Source: an uncultured Opitutia bacterium
GTDB lineage: Bacteria > Verrucomicrobiota > Verrucomicrobiia > Opitutales > Opitutaceae
Reading direction: 5' to 3'
Length of the DNA: 24,217 bases
Assembly (NCBI GenBank): GCA_903938935.1
Contig: CAJAFD010000056.1
Coordinates: forward strand, 1-24,217
Within the stretch, counting starts at the first letter, position 1; the number at the start of each line of letters is the position of its first letter. Both the position numbers and the translations under genes were made by a program. The notes beneath the pieces were generated by a model. The model had not been told where the DNA came from, searched no databases, and was given only the letters and a program-made list of their open reading frames with translations. This document shows, one piece after another, positions 22,273-24,217 of this stretch.

Positions 22273-23034
22273 TTAAGGGGCGGCGCGTTTGCGGAAAATA
22301 ATCATATGTTGGCGCGGGAGCCCGCGAAACGTTTCCACGTAGTCGAGCGGTTGCGCGGTCATCTCGAGCTTCACCTGCGCCTCGGTCATTTTGTGGAGGG
22401 CTTTGATCGGCACCGTGGAATCTTCGCCGCGATATTCGATGAACACGACACGCCCGCCGGGTTTCAGGCTGCGGCAGACGGCGGCGATGAATTCCGCCGG
22501 CCGGCTGCATTCGTGGTAAACATCGACCATGATCGCCAGATCGACGGGCTGGGGAAGTTTCGGATCGTCGACGGTGCTGACCACGCCCGTGACGTTGGCC
22601 ACGCCGCGCTCTTTCATTTTCTCCGCGAGCAACTCGATCATCTCGGGCTGAATATCGACGCCATACACCACGCCGCGCGGCCCCACCGCTTGCGCCATGC
22701 GCCAGCTAAAATAACCCGTGCCGCAGCCCAGATCTGCGACGACGTCGCCGGGTTTCAGCGCGAGCGCTTTTAACACCAGATCGGGTCGCTCCTCGGTGTC
22801 ACGCTCCGGCCGCTCGAGCCAAGGGGCCGCCAAATGCGTCATGTAGTGCGCGATCTCCCGGCCAAAATAATACACGCCTAGCCCATCGCGCGTCTTTTTC
22901 CCCTGCTTGTAAGGCGTCGCCTCGCGCGGAGTTTCCGCCGCTGTAATCCACGCGGACGAGCTAGCTCCGAGTACTACGACCATGATCCACGCACGGGTAC
23001 GGGAGCGGGGGCTGCGCCAGAGTGGGGGGCTCAT
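22273..23034 (-). CDS. exported class I SAM-dependent methyltransferase
   Basis: 253-residue protein with a Rossmann methyltransferase domain: SAM motif I DLGCGTGYFS (101-110), acidic motif II GVDIQPEM (125-132), then a VDLAIMVDVYHE segment and LKPGGRVVFIEYRG. Before it stands a stretch typical of this subgroup, YYFGREIAHYMTHLAAPWLERPERDTEERPDLV (55-87, given in outline). The N-terminus has an RSPRSRTR start, a hydrophobic stretch (about 16-33) and an AAE cleavage-like site, that is, a signal peptide or anchor. The start at 23034 is preferred over 23109, which would add residues without family likeness. Substrate unknown. An exported SAM enzyme is odd because SAM is cytosolic; a membrane-anchored cytoplasmic enzyme is another reading. 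Confidence 0.85.
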   Translation of the reverse strand: MSPPLWRSPRSRTRAWIMVVVLGASSSAWITAAETPREATPYKQGKKTRDGLGVYYFGREIAHYMTHLAAPWLERPERDTEERPDLVLKALALKPGDVVADLGCGTGYFSWRMAQAVGPRGVVYGVDIQPEMIELLAEKMKERGVANVTGVVSTVDDPKLPQPVDLAIMVDVYHECSRPAEFIAAVCRSLKPGGRVVFIEYRGEDSTVPIKALHKMTEAQVKLEMTAQPLDYVETFRGLPRQHMIIFRKRAAP

Positions 23035-23135
23035 GCGCGAACCGTCCGGCTCGGGCCCCGGGTTGACAAGGGAAAATCCTACTGCGTTTCGGAGTTGAGA
23101 CTTTTCCACCGTCGGCTCGTCTTGCTCGCCTCCGT

Positions 23136-24217
23136 ATGATGCTTCGCCCCACTTTGCTTGCCCTGTTTGTTTCTCTTTGCGCCGCCCCGCTCCACGCCCA
23201 ACGCGGCGATCGCGCGGGCGAAGTGCAACTGCCGCCCGCCGCGCACATTAAGGTCCCGCCCGCGCCCGTGCTCGCGCCGAGCGACGCGTTAAAAGCGTTC
23301 AAGATCGCCCCAGGTTTCCGCATTGAACTCGTCGCCGCTGAGCCCTTGGTGCACGATCCGATCGCACTCACGTTTGCCCCCGACGGCCGTCTCTGGGTCG
23401 TCGAGATGCGCGGCTACATGCCCAACGTCGACGGCAAAGGCGAGGACGCGCCCATCGGTTCCATCGCCGTGCTCGAAGACACCGACGGCGACGGTCGCAT
23501 GGACAAACGCACCGTGTTTCTCGACGGCCTCGTGATGCCGCGCGCGTTTGCGCTCGTGGACGGCGGCGTCTTGGTCGCCGCGCCGCCCTATCTGTGGTTT
23601 GCCCGCGATAAAAACGGCGACGGTATCGCCGATGAAAAAATCGAGATCGCCTCCGACTACGGCCAGACCGTGAATCCCGAGCACACCGCCAACGGCCTCA
23701 TGTGGGCGCTCGACAACTGGATCTACAGCGCGAACCACACCGCTCGCTTCCGCTACGCCGGCGCCGGGAAATTCACGCGCGAGTCCACCATCACGCGCGG
23801 CCAATGGGGCATTTCCCAAGACGACACCGGCCGCATCTATTATAACAGCAACAGCGATCCGCTCCGCGTCGACGCGCTCCCCTCGGCCTACTTGCGCCGC
23901 AACCCGGCGTTCATCGCCGAAGGCAACAACGTCGCCGTCGTGCCCGCAAATCTCCGCGTCTGGCCCGGCCGCGTCACCACCGGCATCAACCGCGGCTACA
24001 AATCCCTCGACGACGACGGCAAGATGTTCGCCGTCACCGCCGCCTGCGGCCCGGTCATTTACCGCGGTTCATTATTTCCCAAAGAATTTTCCGGCGACGC
24101 CTTCATCTGCGAACCCGCCGGTAATCTCATCAAGCGCATCGCGATCACATCCACCGACGGCACCGTGAAAGGTCGCAACGCCTACGAAGGCACCGAGTTC
24201 ATCACCTCGACCGACGA
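23136..24217 (+). CDS. PVC-type propeller dehydrogenase, 3'-truncated by the window edge
   Basis: Open frame of 360 codons running off the right edge. Signal peptide about 1-22 (ends LHAQ). The rest is the N-terminal beta-propeller of the putative membrane-bound dehydrogenases typical of Planctomycetes and Verrucomicrobia: FKIAPGFRIELVAAEPLVHDPIALTFAPDGRLWVVEMRGY (about 56-95, in outline), VLEDTDGDGRMD with an EF-hand-like Asp cluster, DKNGDGIADE, NGLMWALDNWIYSANHT, and GQWGISQDDTGRIYYNSNSDPLR. Full-length members continue with further helical and cytochrome c domains, which lie outside the window. They are thought to oxidise sugars or alcohols and pass electrons to haem. Start is one of two adjacent ATG codons (23136 or 23139). 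It is divergent from the methyltransferase gene (101 bp). Confidence 0.88.
   Translation, partial: MMLRPTLLALFVSLCAAPLHAQRGDRAGEVQLPPAAHIKVPPAPVLAPSDALKAFKIAPGFRIELVAAEPLVHDPIALTFAPDGRLWVVEMRGYMPNVDGKGEDAPIGSIAVLEDTDGDGRMDKRTVFLDGLVMPRAFALVDGGVLVAAPPYLWFARDKNGDGIADEKIEIASDYGQTVNPEHTANGLMWALDNWIYSANHTARFRYAGAGKFTRESTITRGQWGISQDDTGRIYYNSNSDPLRVDALPSAYLRRNPAFIAEGNNVAVVPANLRVWPGRVTTGINRGYKSLDDDGKMFAVTAACGPVIYRGSLFPKEFSGDAFICEPAGNLIKRIAITSTDGTVKGRNAYEGTEFITSTD

Noticed and set aside
20711..22276. 521-codon + strand open frame opposite the glycoside hydrolase
   Set aside because: Antisense shadow; no domain or signal peptide, while the - strand gene has both.
23063..23068. Consensus -35 TTGACA in the gap before the PVC dehydrogenase
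   Set aside because: No acceptable -10 hexamer is found 16-18 bp downstream, so a promoter cannot be called from sequence alone.

Overview
The window looks like a chromosomal segment from a high-GC, Gram-negative member of the PVC group, most likely Verrucomicrobiota and plausibly Opitutaceae. The reasons are a planctomycete-type cytochrome/DUF1549/DUF1553 protein paired with a Tat-exported DUF1501 protein, a PVC-type propeller dehydrogenase, Kdo/LPS synthesis (kdsB), a TonB-dependent receptor, and start codons that mostly lack a clear Shine-Dalgarno sequence. The assignment is inferred from gene families; no 16S or marker tree is possible here. Gene order is ordinary and compact. I see no tRNA, rRNA, CRISPR array, phage or complete insertion sequence.

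Left part (1-8.7 kb, + strand): the C-terminal three quarters of a HrpA-type DEAH RNA helicase, then PSCyt/DUF1549/DUF1553, DUF1501, an exported dienelactone-hydrolase-like protein and a small lipoprotein, the last two overlapping by 4 bp. Middle (8.7-14.2 kb): an orphan ABC ATPase (-), a translationally coupled trio (ArsC/Spx-like thioredoxin-fold protein, two-TM membrane protein, 82-residue protein) followed by a TatD-type metallo-hydrolase (+), HPr (-), kdsB (+) and carA (-).

The most interesting part is 14.2-18.4 kb. A lysine 2,3-aminomutase-like radical SAM gene (kamA) has a perfect 12-bp palindrome inside its likely promoter. It is followed by a 622-bp gene-free island. That island holds two tandem copies, 193-194 bp apart, of what appears to be a small non-coding RNA gene. 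Each copy has its own promoter-like sequence, a hairpin supported by compensatory changes, an invariant 19-nt block and a terminator. Next comes a TPP (thiamin pyrophosphate) riboswitch with two consecutive intrinsic terminators, placed directly before a TonB-dependent receptor. The receptor is therefore probably an outer-membrane importer of thiamin or a thiamin precursor. I do not recognise the tandem RNA as a named family; it is the best candidate here for an undescribed element.

Right part (18.4-24.2 kb): a pRiA4b ORF-3-like protein (+), then a - strand cluster (exported SAM-methyltransferase, DUF5060/DUF4038-type glycoside hydrolase, cytochrome c-PQQ sugar dehydrogenase), and the start of a divergent PVC-type dehydrogenase that runs off the right edge. 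These exported redox and carbohydrate proteins suggest polysaccharide or sugar use in the periplasm.
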